DNA of 64,000 nt. Origin: Macrocystis pyrifera (lineage: Eukaryota > Sar > Phaeophyceae > Laminariales > Laminariaceae). The stretch lies in assembly GCA_031763025.1 (NCBI GenBank), contig JASSKH010000006.1, forward strand, positions 5,949,691 to 6,013,690, written 5' to 3'. A program made the translations under genes and the position numbers. This document shows, one piece after another, positions 36,639-47,036 of the stretch (positions within the stretch are counted from its first letter, which is position 1; every line of letters starts with the position of its first letter). The notes beneath the pieces are model-generated. The model had not been told where the DNA came from, did no database searches, and saw nothing but the letters and a program-made list of their open reading frames with translations.

Positions 36639-37204
36639 GGGGGGGGGGGGGGGGGGGGGGGTACTCGTTATGCATGGCCGTAGTCGTATGACCATAGACC
36701 CTCGCATCCCTACAATGCCGGGACGGAGCGCGTCGGGTTTTCACCGACCAGGCAGACATTGCTTGCACCAAGCGCGAAGCGCCGTGAGGTGTTGGGCGAG
36801 TCGCATGAAGGATGAGCTGCATCCTACTAAGAACCGCTTTACAGGCAGATTTTCTTGCATATGGATGACAGCATCATTAATTGATTTTATTTCTGGTGTG
36901 GCCACTTCAAGAGACAGCAATGGCTTTACCATGGAACTGCCTCGTGGATGCCTCACCATATATACACTACGTGATACGACCATCCCCCGTGTGCGGAGGG
37001 AAGGTTCTCCCCGCAAACAAATGATCTAACTTGACCGCCAGCCGTGGTCAACCGCCAAACAAAAAAAACAAACAAACAAACAAACGGTACCCTAGCTGTC
37101 TAGCTCACGCAGTGAGAGGTGTGTTTTACAGCGTCGTCGCCAACCGACGCCAACCCAACTTATATATACCAGTCATCTAATAGGCGGGCGGTAGGGGGGG
37201 GGGG
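36639..37204 (+). mobile_element. G-tract-associated element, copy C, inserted in the YR element RT
   Basis: The body is 36661-37184, with about 21 G before it and about 11 G soon after its end. It reads GTACTCGTTATGCATGGCCG, the CTTGCACCAAGCGCGAAGCG palindrome-like block, GTGTGGCCACTTCAAGAGACAGC, CACTACGTGATACGACC, a (CAAA)n patch, hairpin 1 at 37104-37116 and hairpin 2 at 37131-37150, ending CATCTAATAGG. The RT frame on both sides (VVEGGG... and ...AEDTAWVVFFMDD) shows that it landed in a G tract inside coding sequence. Confidence 0.85.
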
Positions 37205-38300
37205 TGGCGGAGGACACAGCGTGGGTGGTGTTCTTCATGGACGACTCGATGTCCGTGGAGGTAGAGTGGGAACCGGATGAGGGGAAATGCATAACGCTGG
37301 CGCAATCGCTAGCGTCAATTCATTTTCAGGCCGAGGGGGAGAGGGGCGAGGGGGAAGAGCCCCTGCTGTCGCACAACAAGGTCACGGACTGGGCACCAAA
37401 GCAGGAAGTGCTAGGGTTCAACTTCGACACGGAAAAAATGACAATATCATTGCCACCCAGAAAGATCAGGGAGTTGCAAAATCTGCTGGAGGAGTGGCCT
37501 GAGGGGAGGCTCACGGCGACGGTACGGGAGGTTCTCGTGTTGGCGGGAAAACTGCACAACGTGGCGTACGTGATTAGGCCAGGGAGGTATTTTGTGCGGC
37601 GGCTTCTGCATCTGAGCAAGCTGCATCTGAATGGGCAAGAGAAACGGGAAGGGGGGAGGGCATGGGGGAGGAATAGGAAGAAGGCGGAAGCCACGAGCGT
37701 GTTGAGATCGACAGAGGGGTTCATAGCACATGAGGGTTGGTGGAGATGGTGCCTGAAGGAGGGCATGGCCGCGGAGGCATAAAGGTTGGCTGCGCCGTTC
37801 TTCAGATTCGTGAAGCAGGCCCACAAGAGGACATGGTTTTCGAACGCGTCGTTCGAGGGTGTTGGGAGGCTGTGCCTGGAAACGAGGGTGCACTGGAGAT
37901 ACAGTCTGTCGGAGGAGGAGACGAAGAGGGCGATTAGGAGCAGAACGGGCGGGAACGGGAATCGTTTGTCTATCAACCTTCTGGGGTTGATGGGAATGGT
38001 GGTGACAGCTTACGTGATGATAGTGATCAAGAGAGATGGACCAACGAAGAAAAGAGAATCGGTGCTGATGAGGAGGGACAGTTCATCGGCGGTACAGTGG
38101 GTAATTAACTGCGGGGGGGGGGGGAGAGGGAGGAGAGTTCAGGGGGGATGATGAGGATTATGGGGATGTTGGAGAGGATAAGAGCGTGGTGCTTCCAGGC
38201 AATGCCCGTACGGGGCTTGGAGAATGTTCTGGCGGACGGGGTATCGAGGTGGAAGGCGAACGAAATTCTAACCAGGCTCACCGCAGAACACCCGACCGTC
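37204..38300 (+). pseudogene. Reverse transcriptase C-terminal part and RNase H (YR retroelement)
   Basis: The frame opens with VVFFMDDSMSVEVEW, the RT motif C (F-x-D-D) of this order. The palm and thumb follow with KQEVLGFNFDTEKMTISLPP and KIRELQNLLEEW, then VLVLAGKLHNVAYVIRPGRYF. A TAA at 37780 interrupts the frame, which continues without a shift: FFRFVKQAHKRTWFSNASFE, then RRDSSSAVQWVIN. A further frame carries VRGLENVLADGVSRWKANE, the usual end of a retroelement RNase H (G-x-x-N-x-x-AD-x-x-SR). RNase H removes the RNA template. Catalytic residues remain visible, so decay is recent or partly a sequencing artefact. Confidence 0.75.
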
Positions 38301-38359
38301 CTATGGCAGGCCCAGGAGCTCGGAGTGGAGGGGAAGGAGATGTGTTCGGAGGTTTTGCG

Positions 38360-39420
38360 CGCTGCTACGCACTCGAACCAGTTGCTAGGTCCACTAGGAA
38401 GGCTTATGCGCGAGGTTGGAGGATATGGGTGAGCTGGAGGATCATGTGGGGAAAGGGGAATCGGCTGGGGGGGGATATGAACGAGCGGGAGCTGAGAGAA
38501 GATCTGACGGAGTTCATGGTCTACTGCTGCGCGGAAAGGAATATCAAGGAGTCGACCGTGGCGGGGAAGCTGGTACCGGTGAGAGTTTACCACGAGCAGT
38601 AGGTGGGATTGTCATTGCCGCTGCATCATTTCATTATCAAGGCGGTGAAAAATGGGATCAAGAGGACGCACGTGGAGGCCGGGCACCAAACGCGGGTGAG
38701 GAGATCGCTAACATGGGAGAGGATCAAGGGGATGAAGGAGAGCATAGGGGACTGGGGGGGGAGGATAGCGTGGATCGGCTTGGCCTTGTCGTACCAGCTG
38801 TGTCTGAGGGCATCGGAATTGTTTGCAAGGGAAAGGGGGGGGGTGCACCAGGTTTGGTGCTAGAGGAGGGGAGACATTGCCTTTTTCGACAGAGGCGTAC
38901 AGCTGGGGCCGGAGAGGCGGGGGGCGGCGGACACCGTGGAGGTGAATATCAATCGTGAAAAAGGGGACCAGGGGAGGAAAGGGGCAGTCATGGTAAAAAC
39001 GAAGGGGGGAAACGGGGGGCGGCGGCTGCGGAGGAATGTGGTGGACTTGTTGCTGGAGCTGTTCGAGTAGTACCGGACAATGATCCGTAGAAGAGAGAGG
39101 GCGCATCTGATGGCATACAGGAACGGCGGGGAGTGCAAGGTAAGGACGAGAGGGCAGGCAACGTACTGCCTAAGGAGCGGGCTGGAGTGGGTGGGGGAGA
39201 AGGAGAAATGGTGATCGAAGGGGAAGGGAGCAGTGGCGGGGCTGATACCGGAAGAATTCGCGTTGCATTCGGGGAGGACAGGAGCAGCAACGAGGCTGGC
39301 GGAGATGGGAGCCCCACACCGTGGGTGATTCAGATGGAGGGGAGGTGGGCGTCGCAGGCGTTCATGAGATACGTGAGGTCGAATATGGAGGATCCCCTGT
39401 GGGTCTCCAGAGTGTTGGTG
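38360..39420 (+). pseudogene. Tyrosine recombinase of the YR retroelement
   Basis: The core-binding region begins STRKAYARGWRIWVSW (about 38390-38440) and runs to a TAG at 38600. The same frame continues with VKNGIKRTHVEAGHQTRVRR and LALSYQLCLRASELFARERG, holding the first catalytic Arg (LRASEL). After frame changes, LIPEEFALHSGRTGAATRLA gives the H-x-x-R box, with His at 39266 and Arg at 39275. A one-base shift in ACCGTGGG leads to VIQMEGRWASQAFMRYVRSN, with the nucleophilic Tyr codon at 39370. This enzyme family joins the circular DNA copy to the genome by a 3'-phosphotyrosyl intermediate. All hallmark residues but the open frame are present; at least four frame breaks are seen. Confidence 0.8.
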
Positions 39421-39477
39421 GGTAGGACGGGCGAGAGGGGTAGGCAGCCGAGGCAGGGGACGAGGTGGGGCGTGTAG

Positions 39478-40600
39478 GAGGGGGGGAGGGAGGGGGGGTG
39501 AGTAGGTAGAGAACGCGGCTTGTCAATGGGACTCTGGCTGTTGAGGTTATCTGTCGGAGTGGTGAGCAGGTCAGCCGCATACAATAAGACAAACGAACAC
39601 AAAAACAAACTAAAAAACAACCTGTTATTTCCCATCAAGCTCCCTGCTTCCAACTCTCAGTCTCCTTTTGTCCTATTTTTTCCCTCGTGTCCGCTTCGGT
39701 GTCATCCTCCGACGCAGCCTGTTCTGCGACCCTCGGCCAGCCGTGTGGGCCCTCCCTCCAATGCTCCTCTCCCGCCTTGTTCTCCGTCTCCCCTAGACCG
39801 TCTTTGGTTCCGGACACCCCTCCACCACCGCGGGGGTCCTCGTTTCCTGTTAGATGTTTTCTGCACTGGATTTACCAGACGGCTCCTCCTTGGGTGCAAG
39901 CACAACATCGATGTTGTACTTGTGCAAGCACAACATCGATGTGGTACTTGCTCCGATGCGCATCGCTTACAACCCTTAGCGTTGCGTCGCCAGTTCTCGT
40001 AGGCGACGGCTGCTACCGGTCAAGCACGCGTCCTTGTTCAGTCGTACCCTCTGGCACTCTCTATCTCGTGCGGGAAGTTCCTTCCGCGTCGGCGATGATC
40101 GGAGCGTTCAGCTCAGTCTCACCGGGCTACTCCCTCTGTATCGCCCGTGTGTTGTACTCCTTCGACCATTTGGCACAGCTTCTCTCGCGTTCGGGGAAAT
40201 CTCTCCCCCCCGATAACCGGCCCGCTTGGAAGAGCAATCAGAGCTTTGAGGAGTTCAACGATAGAGGTTCTCCCTAATTCGTCTAGGACTCGTCACTTAA
40301 GGAGCTCCATACCCGACCCGAAAACTGACTTCAGCAAAAATCAAATTGCATTCCGACGAATAATTCCAAGGCCCCAGTGTATAAAAACGTCATAGTCCGA
40401 AATAAGATTGGCATTCCGACGATTTTGGGTTAAGGAACCCCGTCATTCAGAAAAGAGTCTAGCGGAAATGTGCTTCCTCTATCGTAGAACGCGTCCTGTT
40501 TTACCGGGCAACTGCCTCTGCATCGCCCACGTGTTGTTCTCCAGCCTCTCACCGACCCCTGCTCTCTCTGTTTCGGTATATTTTCCACGTGCAAACACCG
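39478..40600. other. Gene-poor stretch
   Basis: No gene was recognised. The 3' end of the YR element should lie in the first ~150 bp, but no terminal repeat was found. Two segments at about 40095-40150 and 40493-40545 are related (ACCGGGC(T/A)ACT(C/G)CCTCTG(T/C)ATCGCCC then GTGTTGT), so a small repeat of unknown type is present. Confidence 0.4.
39894..39949 (+). repeat. 28-bp direct repeat, two tandem copies
   Basis: Two units beginning GTGCAAGCACAACATCGATG follow directly (39894-39921 and 39922-39949), differing at one base (TTGTACTT against TGGTACTT). Confidence 0.85.
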
Positions 40601-40603
40601 GCG

Positions 40604-40690
40604 TCCCCAGTGGTTTGGTAGGTGGATCGCGTGCCGACTAACATCAATTTCGTGGGTTCAAGTCTCACGGAGTGCATACTCGTAAAAGAC
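40604..40690 (+). repeat. tRNA-like segment (SINE head or decayed tRNA)
   Basis: A box-A-like AGTGGTTTGGTAGG and a box-B-like GTGGGTTCAAGTCTCAC stand about 45 bp apart. The latter folds into a good T-arm (GTGGG/CTCAC, loop TTCAAGT). No proper D or anticodon stem can be drawn, so it is not called as a tRNA gene. A related segment lies at about 60727-60790. Confidence 0.4.
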
Positions 40691-41049
40691 GATTTATTGC
40701 ATCATATAAATTATTGGCGGAAAGCGCGAACGCGTGAGTTAGCTACATTCGATGAAAATCGACGAGCAGTGGGAATTGAACGCTGAACCCTATGCGCGTT
40801 AAAAAATGAAGGCATATACCAGGGGGAGAAGGGAGGCGCCTGTGACCAAGTCTTGTTCAGAAGAAGACCGCTCAAGGTAAAACTTCCTACGAGTTAAGCT
40901 GAAAAGTGAAATTGATGATTAAAAAAACAAAAAATGCAAAAAGTCGTTCGCCTCGTGTTCTGCAGCAGGCGTAAAAAAAGTAGAACAGCACTGGCATGGA
41001 AACCTGTCCGTTTGCACTTCCCACGACCACAGTCGCCTGAAACGCCTGC

Positions 41050-41240
41050 CGCTGCTACTGCTGCTGCTGCACGCGCTGGGGGCACTGCTGCTGCCGTTAC
41101 TGCTCCTGGTCGAGTCACTGCTGCTCGAATTGCTGCCGTTGCTTGACGAGCTGCTGCTTGAATTGCTGTTGTTGTTAAAACTGTTGGTCGAGCCACTGCT
41201 GCCGCTGCTGCTAATGCTGCTGCTCGAGCTGTCGCTGTCT
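41050..41240 (+). repeat. CTG/GCT-rich triplet repeat
   Basis: A compound CTGCTG/TTGCTG tract leaves serine-, alanine- and leucine-rich frames open in several phases on both strands. The Ser-rich minus frame 40919-41395 is the longest readable one, but its composition is fully explained by the triplet repeat. Confidence 0.7.
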
Positions 41241-41484
41241 CCGATCTGCGACCCACTGCTGCGGTGGCAGGGATGCCAGCTAGGCACTGGTGAGGACACG
41301 ACTGTAAACGATGTAGTGGTAGAGCCAGGAGGCAGGATTCCAGCGTTGAAGTAGGCGTGGAGCGGCGGGGTCGGAGGGTCCATGAGTTGCGCCACCGCTT
41401 TATACTACGGTAGGGCGTGACCAGTCCGCTGCCAACTCCTGCATCGGATCTCGCCCATGCCGAATGTGGCCATCTGGCTTCCAT

Positions 41485-43084
41485 TCATAGCTGAACGAAC
41501 CATTGAAAAATCAAAGAAAGGCCTGGAAGCACCTCTACTTCGATTTTTTCCTCGCCGCTATTTCGAAATGATTCTCTACCTCAAAACTTCCCCATGGATT
41601 CAATATCTCGCAAGGCGGATGTGGGCTCCTTGGTACACTCCTGTGACGCTGGCAAAGCGACAGAAGCCTCCGTGCCCTGCTTCCAGTCGAACCTCGTCGC
41701 TGAAGCTTGACAATGGATGACAAAGATGGTTCCAGAAGTTTGAATTTAGTTTTTTTGTACTGGAACCAAGCCCAATATTTTTGGCTGCTGGAGAAAAATA
41801 TGCTCGTATCAAAGAGTGCCTTAATACCTCCAAGGAACATGGGAACGAGGCTGCTCGTGGTCATTCGTTCCGGTCCCATCTAAACAACCGTGTTTGGGTC
41901 CATGCAGAACCCTGGGCCTCGCCAGCCGAATCAGTACAAACGGTATATTTTGCATATGCCACGGCAAATTGTAGTCCACATACATCTTCGGTGGTGTCCA
42001 TCTACATGGATTAATATGCTATTTGTTCCCGTTCGGTCGGGCCGTTCGGTCTTACCAAACAAGAAAAAGGGGTGCAAAACTTATTCTTCCTCTTCCTAGA
42101 TATACTGCTGTTCTCGGGCTGCACTGAATCTACTCGCTTCCCACAAACGATCAGCACAAATTCATGCGGCAAATAATATTCTATTCAGTTCGTTCCAATG
42201 CTCTCTGGGGGTTAAGACACGCCGTCATACTCGTACCAGTTTCCTTGTTAAGTTTAGTAACGGTTTTTAATGATATTTTGGTAGGTCTTAGCCCGGAAGC
42301 AGAAGCGTAGAACATGCTCCGTCGCTCTGCCGCTACTCTTGCCAAGAGTACAGTAGCGGCTGTATTATTAATAGCGAGGCCAGCAAGTACCACGTGTTTG
42401 CGTATGCGTCAGGACAGAAAACGGAGTTTTTTGGCGTGTTCGACTCTCGGCACAAGCGAGGGCAGGATAGCCGTTTTGTGCACGTGTTGGGTCTTTGTTT
42501 AGGCGCCATTTTCAGGTTGATGATGGCAGCTGAAGGTTCGATACCTAATTTCTCAAGGCGGAAATGACATGGCTGGCTGTGTGCGAGCACACAGACGGAA
42601 ATCTGGTCAATTTCGTCAAGGTCGTCGAGTCAAACCTCGGCCGTGAACATCTCCCAATCGGGCGGCGGAGTTGCCTCGACCGAGGAAGCTGCCGTTTACT
42701 TGAAGCTGCGGTAATTTAAACCGAATTTTTCCAACCCTGGGACAGCCAAGCGTCAACCAGCCACATAACAGACTCTGCCGTTACTTGATAGAGTTCCACT
42801 GAGCGCCGTGTGTTATTTGGGGGCTTTAGTGGGTAGCAGGGAGACCGTGAAGAGTGCCTCAAAAGGTCCTATAAGGGGCTGATCTCTGCCAAACCCCGTT
42901 TTCCTAGTTATTCGCGTTATTTTTTATTGTACCGAAAATAAAGTTTTTGTGGGCAATGCAACACGGGAACACGGGGGAATGGCTAACAGCGGACAAACAA
43001 TCTCACAACCCGTTTAATGCTCCACACAGAAACACGCATATCTCCTGTGTGTGGCACTCCTAAACACCGTAACACAATGTTCCC
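41485..43084. other. Gene-poor stretch
   Basis: No gene or element was recognised. Short frames of 60-114 codons occur on both strands without domains. Confidence 0.35.
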
Positions 43085-43690
43085 TGCACCCTCTCGTACT
43101 CGAAGGTCCTCGACGGGACAGGTTGAGAGAGCATCGAAACGACCAATCGTAAACGGCGGCTCTTTTTTTGCCACGGCCGGGGTGCGGCAAAGTATGGAGC
43201 AATTGCCCAGAGTCGGTCAATCGTTGGGATGATGGCTGGTGGAGAGAACCCGAGACATGGCGAACTTGGCATAGATGCATAGTCGAAGACCTTGGGAAGT
43301 TCTGAGCCACCGAAGGACCATCTGAAAACTACCCCTTGGTGACTGGAGTTGAGACCGCGCTGTGGTCCACTGCAGGAAACAAGGCGGGGGGAAGAAGTAC
43401 CAGGAGGTTCTTGAGCCAGTCGAACGGTTCATGGTGAAGTAGCATGAGGATGGGGTATAGCTAAGTAGGTGGCGCCGCGCATCCACCGTGGCTGGTGCCC
43501 AAAAGAATATGGGGAGGGGGGGGGCAACAGAAAGAGTGGAAAGAGACCCGACCAGGGGAATGGGGATAGGGGGGGCAACAAGAGGAGCATAAGGGAAACC
43601 AGGGTGGACAAGGTAAGAAGAAGACGAGTAGCAAGGCACCAGACCAACGAATATGTGGAACAGTTCTATGCTAAAAAATTGCGGCCAACT
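43085..43690 (+). pseudogene. LINE ORF2 C-terminal fragment
   Basis: In plus orientation it matches the last third of the LINE frame at 57398-59365. The matching blocks are: CGAAACGACCA(T/A)(C/T)CGTAAACGGCG, encoding the RKRRLF region; then ATGGCTGGTGG; the segment corresponding to [14 protein letters not shown]; and the C-terminal Gly/Arg-rich tail (RRRVARHQTNEYVEQFYAKK). Several stops and shifts make it dead. The 5' end is truncated, as is usual for LINE insertions. Confidence 0.75.
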
Positions 43691-43814
43691 GCTGCAACTG
43701 ATTCGAACGTGAGCTTCCTTTGTTAGATTTTGTTTTTTTTAACTTTGATCCTCCGTGATTTTCTCAGGTTAACTTTTTCTAAATTACTTCTTGTCCTTAT
43801 GAAAGGAGTCTTGT

Positions 43815-44200
43815 ATGTGTTCTTCACACTAACACATCGTTCTTTCTACCCGTCGACATCCAGCACAACCAGTGTCCGTGCCGATTCTTCAATCCTATAA
43901 TAGAGAGTTTTTACAAGTTGTGTGGTGACAAAACTACGCCACAGAGATATTATGTTGTTATGCACTACGCGCAGTAAACATCGCAATACCATGTCATCAT
44001 ACTAGATACGACAGGCACGACAGGCACGACATACACATTCTATAAATTAGAGATACCAAAAAGGAACAAAAAAAAGGAAGCAAAGAAACAACTCAATGAG
44101 AAACAGGAAAAGCAAAGACAAAAGAAAAATATGCCATGCCTCCCTCAGGAGATATGGCAGACACCTAGAAAAGAGCGAGCTAAAGAAACAGCACCACTAC
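43815..44200 (-). mobile_element. LINE 3'-end fragment
   Basis: This is the 3' UTR of the LINE family, antisense on the plus strand. It has a CGTCGACATCCAGCACAACC block, GTGTCCGTGCCGATTCTTC, a CGACAGGCACGACATACACA block, an A-rich stretch and the GGCAGACACCTAGAAAAG block. It is 5'-truncated and lacks the coding part. Confidence 0.75.
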
Positions 44201-45342
44201 ATAGAACTACTTATAGATATGGCAGTCTCTGAGCGTGCTCGATTAGTACATCCCTGGCCTCTCAGAGCTCCCACTTGGAAATCGCCTCCTTTATTTACTT
44301 GCCGGACCTTTCCAGTGCGTCTTTATTTTCTCCATTTCGCTTGGCATTTTCGGTTACTTTTTCCTTTTTTTTTTTGCTTTCGCTTCGTGTGCGTGAGCGT
44401 ACTCGGAGCACTGCACGTCGGGCGAGCTCGGCGCCGTCGCGGGTTTCAGCGGGGGTGGTGGCGGTTAGAGAGGGGGTTGAAACGAGCGCGGTCGCCGTCT
44501 TCGCGCCTAGGCGTCGTGTGTGCCTCGAGACACGACGGAAACATGAATGAGCTCTGTCTAGCCTCCATCTGCATTCTATTGATTTGATTGTGTTATGTAC
44601 GATCTATAAGGGTCGTTCGGGATCGCAAGGTAAGATTCAAGCGGTGCTTATTTTCGCGACCGGACTGAGAGAGCTACGCAGTCTGAGCACCAACATTGTC
44701 GAGCTGGTGAGCGAGGGCCACGGTGAGCACCGGGCTTCACGCGAGGCGGGCGACGAGGCTCACTGTGGCAGACAGGGAGGAGAGCTTAACCCGGGCCGAA
44801 TCGGTGGCGAGGTGGTCGCGAGAGGGGCGGGAGGCGTACGAGGCTGAGAGAGAAGCTCTGCTGTTCGATTTTTTTTCTTTTTTACCCGTGCAAGGTGTTC
44901 CAATTAGTTGGGCAGAAAATTATTACATGAGAGGGGACGGGGGTTGTTTTTCTCTCTTAAATTCCGGTTTCATTTTCATTGTTGAGGTGCTGCTGCTGTC
45001 CCGTGCTGTGCTTTCTCTTTCGTACATACAGCACATACTCGAAAGAAGAAAAAATGTACCATGCGTACCTGGGGTACGTACGCACATATGGCATGTAAGC
45101 GAACCGCCCGCGACGCGAAGCGTATGTGGCGTCCGAGCTGTTTTCTCCTGAGGCATGGCGGCGGGCCTCGTTGCATTATCAAGTCGCCAGTTTGCAACTA
45201 CAATCAATCATGACAAAACTATATTCAATCATGGACTTCTGTCTGCTTCGCATAATTTGATGTACTTTTCTTTCCTGAGCGAGCGTAGCGGGCAGCGTTG
45301 GCCGCCCGTGGAACCAAGCACCTTGTAGAACTCTTCACAGAT
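44201..45342 (+). repeat. 1.1-kb tandem duplication, unit R1
   Basis: The unit is repeated at 45343-47015 in the same orientation, with moderate divergence along its whole length. Shared landmarks are CTGAGCGTGCTCG, CATCCCTGGCCTCTCAGAGC, GCAGTCTGAGCACCAAC, GGTGTTCCAAT, CGAAGCGTATGTGGCGTCCG and GTTTGCAACTACAATCA. A short frame is kept in both units (here EESLTRAESVARWSREGREA). R1 has a one-base indel just before it relative to R2. R1 carries the empty target site (GAGGGGACGGGGG at 44931-44943) of the element that sits in R2. Confidence 0.8.
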
Positions 45343-47015
45343 ATTTCGTTCTCTGAGCGTGCTCGGTTGGTACATCCCTGGCCTCTCAGAGCTCCCACTT
45401 GGTAGTCGCCTTCTTTTATTACTTGCCGGACCTTTCCAGCGGTTATTTGTTTTCTCTATTTCTCTCTTCGCACGTTCAGTCTTTTTTTCCTTTTTCTTCT
45501 TTCGTTTCGTGTGCATGCTTGTACTCCGACCACGGCACCGCGGGCCAGCGCGGCACCGTCGCGGGTGTCAGCGGATGGGGCGGGTAGAGAGAGGGTTGCC
45601 AGGAGTGCGGTCGCCATTTTCGTGGCTAGGCGTCGCGTGTGCCTTGAGACACGAAGGAAGCATGAATGGACTATGTCTGGCCTCCTGGTGTGGTTCCGGC
45701 CATACCATATACGAGTAAATAAAGTCGTTTTGATATGCAAAATAAAATTCAAGCGATGCTGATTGTTGCGAAGAAACCAAAAATCGCGGAGTGAGCGAGA
45801 CAGTCTGAGCACCAACTTTGTCGAGCTGGCGAACGAGGGCTACGGTGAGCACCCGGCTTCACACGAGGCGGGTGACGGGGCTCACTGTGGCAAAGAGGAA
45901 GAAAGCTTCACCCGGACCGAATCGGTTTCGAGATGGTCGCGAGAGAGGCAGGCGGCGTGCGAGGCTGAGAGAGAAGCACCGCTGATCGTTTGTTTTCTTT
46001 TTACGTTTAACCGGTGTAAGGTGTTCCAATCAGGCAGGAAATAATTACACGAGAGGGGACGGGGGGGGGGGGGTGTACTCGATAGGAGATATGTACTCGA
46101 TCTCATGCATGGCCGTAGTCGTATGACCATAGACCCTCGCATCCCTACAATGTCGGGACGGAGCATGTCGGGCTTTCACAGACCAGGCAGACATTGCTTG
46201 CACCAAGCGCGAAGCGCCGTGAGGTGTCCGGCGAATCGCATGAAGGGTGAGCTGCATTCTACTAAGAAGCGCTTGTGAGGCGAACTTGCATTTGGATGAC
46301 AGCTTCAATTAGTTAGTTTAATTTCCGGTGTAGCCACTTCCAGAGACAGCAATGGGAGTACTATAAAACTGCCTCTTGGGTGCCTTACCTTGAACACTAC
46401 GTGATACGATCAATTCCCTTGTGCAGAGTTAAGGTTATTTACCTCGCACAAATGATCTAACTCGACGACCAGCTGTGGGCGAAAAAAAGAAAGCAGCAGC
46501 CTGGATGTCTAGCTCAGGTACTGAGCGTCATGTTTTACACTGTCGTTGCCAACCGATGCCAACCCAACCTCTATATATAGTATATACCAGGTATATCATA
46601 GGGGACGGGGGGGGGGGGTTCGTTCCGAATTTTTCGGTTTCATTTTCATTGTTTTTGCCGTGCTGATGTGCGGTGCTGTGCTTTCTCTTTCGTATATACG
46701 AGTACAGACATAGAGCTTATCAAAAGAAGAAAATAAGTACCCTACCTAGGGTATGGACATACGTACGACATGTGAGCGAGCGTAGCGGGCGGAATCGCAG
46801 GCGACGCGAAGCGTATGTGGCGTCCGAGCTGTTTTCTCCTGGAGCATGGCGGCGGGACTGTTGGCATTATCAAGCCGCAAGTTTGCAACTACAATCATGA
46901 AAAACCTACATTCAGTAAATGGACCTATGTCTGCTTCGCATAGTTTGATGTACTTTCCTTCCTGAGCGAGCGTAGCGGGCGGCGTAGGCCGCCCGCGGAG
47001 CGAAGCGCCTTACAA
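45343..47015 (+). repeat. 1.1-kb tandem duplication, unit R2 (with element D inserted)
   Basis: Second unit of the tandem pair, about 1.1 kb without the inserted element at 46074-46600. In the possible coding patch it reads NEGYGEHPASHEAGDGAHCG, then SFTRTESVSRWSRERQAACE, in one unbroken frame. In R1 the same patch is split by an indel. The product is not recognised. It could be an exon of an unknown gene or part of a larger unclassified element. Confidence 0.75.
46061..46618 (+). mobile_element. G-tract-associated element, copy D, with target-site duplication
   Basis: The body is 46074-46600. AGGGGACGGGGG stands on both sides (46054-46073 and 46600-46618), while the unoccupied R1 unit has it once. 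The order is TGTACTCG repeated, CATGCATGGCCGTAGTCG, CTTGCACCAAGCGCGAAGCG, GGTGTAGCCACTTCCAGAG, CACTACGTGATACG, hairpin 1 (GCTCAG-gta-CTGAGC, 46512-46526), hairpin 2 (46541-46558), and end ATATCATA. There is no open frame and no terminal inverted repeat. The duplication longer than 10 bp and the lack of TIRs suggest retroposition rather than cut-and-paste; this is inference. Confidence 0.85.
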
Positions 47016-47036
47016 AATACCAGGTACAAACAAAGC

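Larger units (their letters stand above)
31515..39477 (+). mobile_element. Tyrosine-recombinase (DIRS-like) retrotransposon, frameshifted
   Basis: In order on the plus strand it carries a basic or coiled-coil-like leader frame, a gag-like frame, a coding-like minisatellite, RT, RNase H and a phage-integrase-type tyrosine recombinase. RT joined to RNase H and a tyrosine recombinase, with no aspartic protease or DDE integrase, defines the DIRS/Ngaro/PAT order. Such elements insert through a circular DNA intermediate and leave no target duplication. The outer limits are set by the first and last element-like frames; inverted or split direct terminal repeats were not found by eye, so the true ends may lie outside. 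The plus strand is strikingly G-rich, with homopolymers up to about 35 G. Several frame breaks fall in or next to G runs, so some may be assembly errors. Confidence 0.7.

Noticed and set aside
40604-40690. Functional tRNA gene
   Set aside because: Only the T-arm folds well; no acceptable D-arm or anticodon arm can be drawn.
40919-41395. Ser-rich 158-codon minus frame as a gene
   Set aside because: Its composition is explained by the CTG/GCT triplet repeat, and other phases are equally open.
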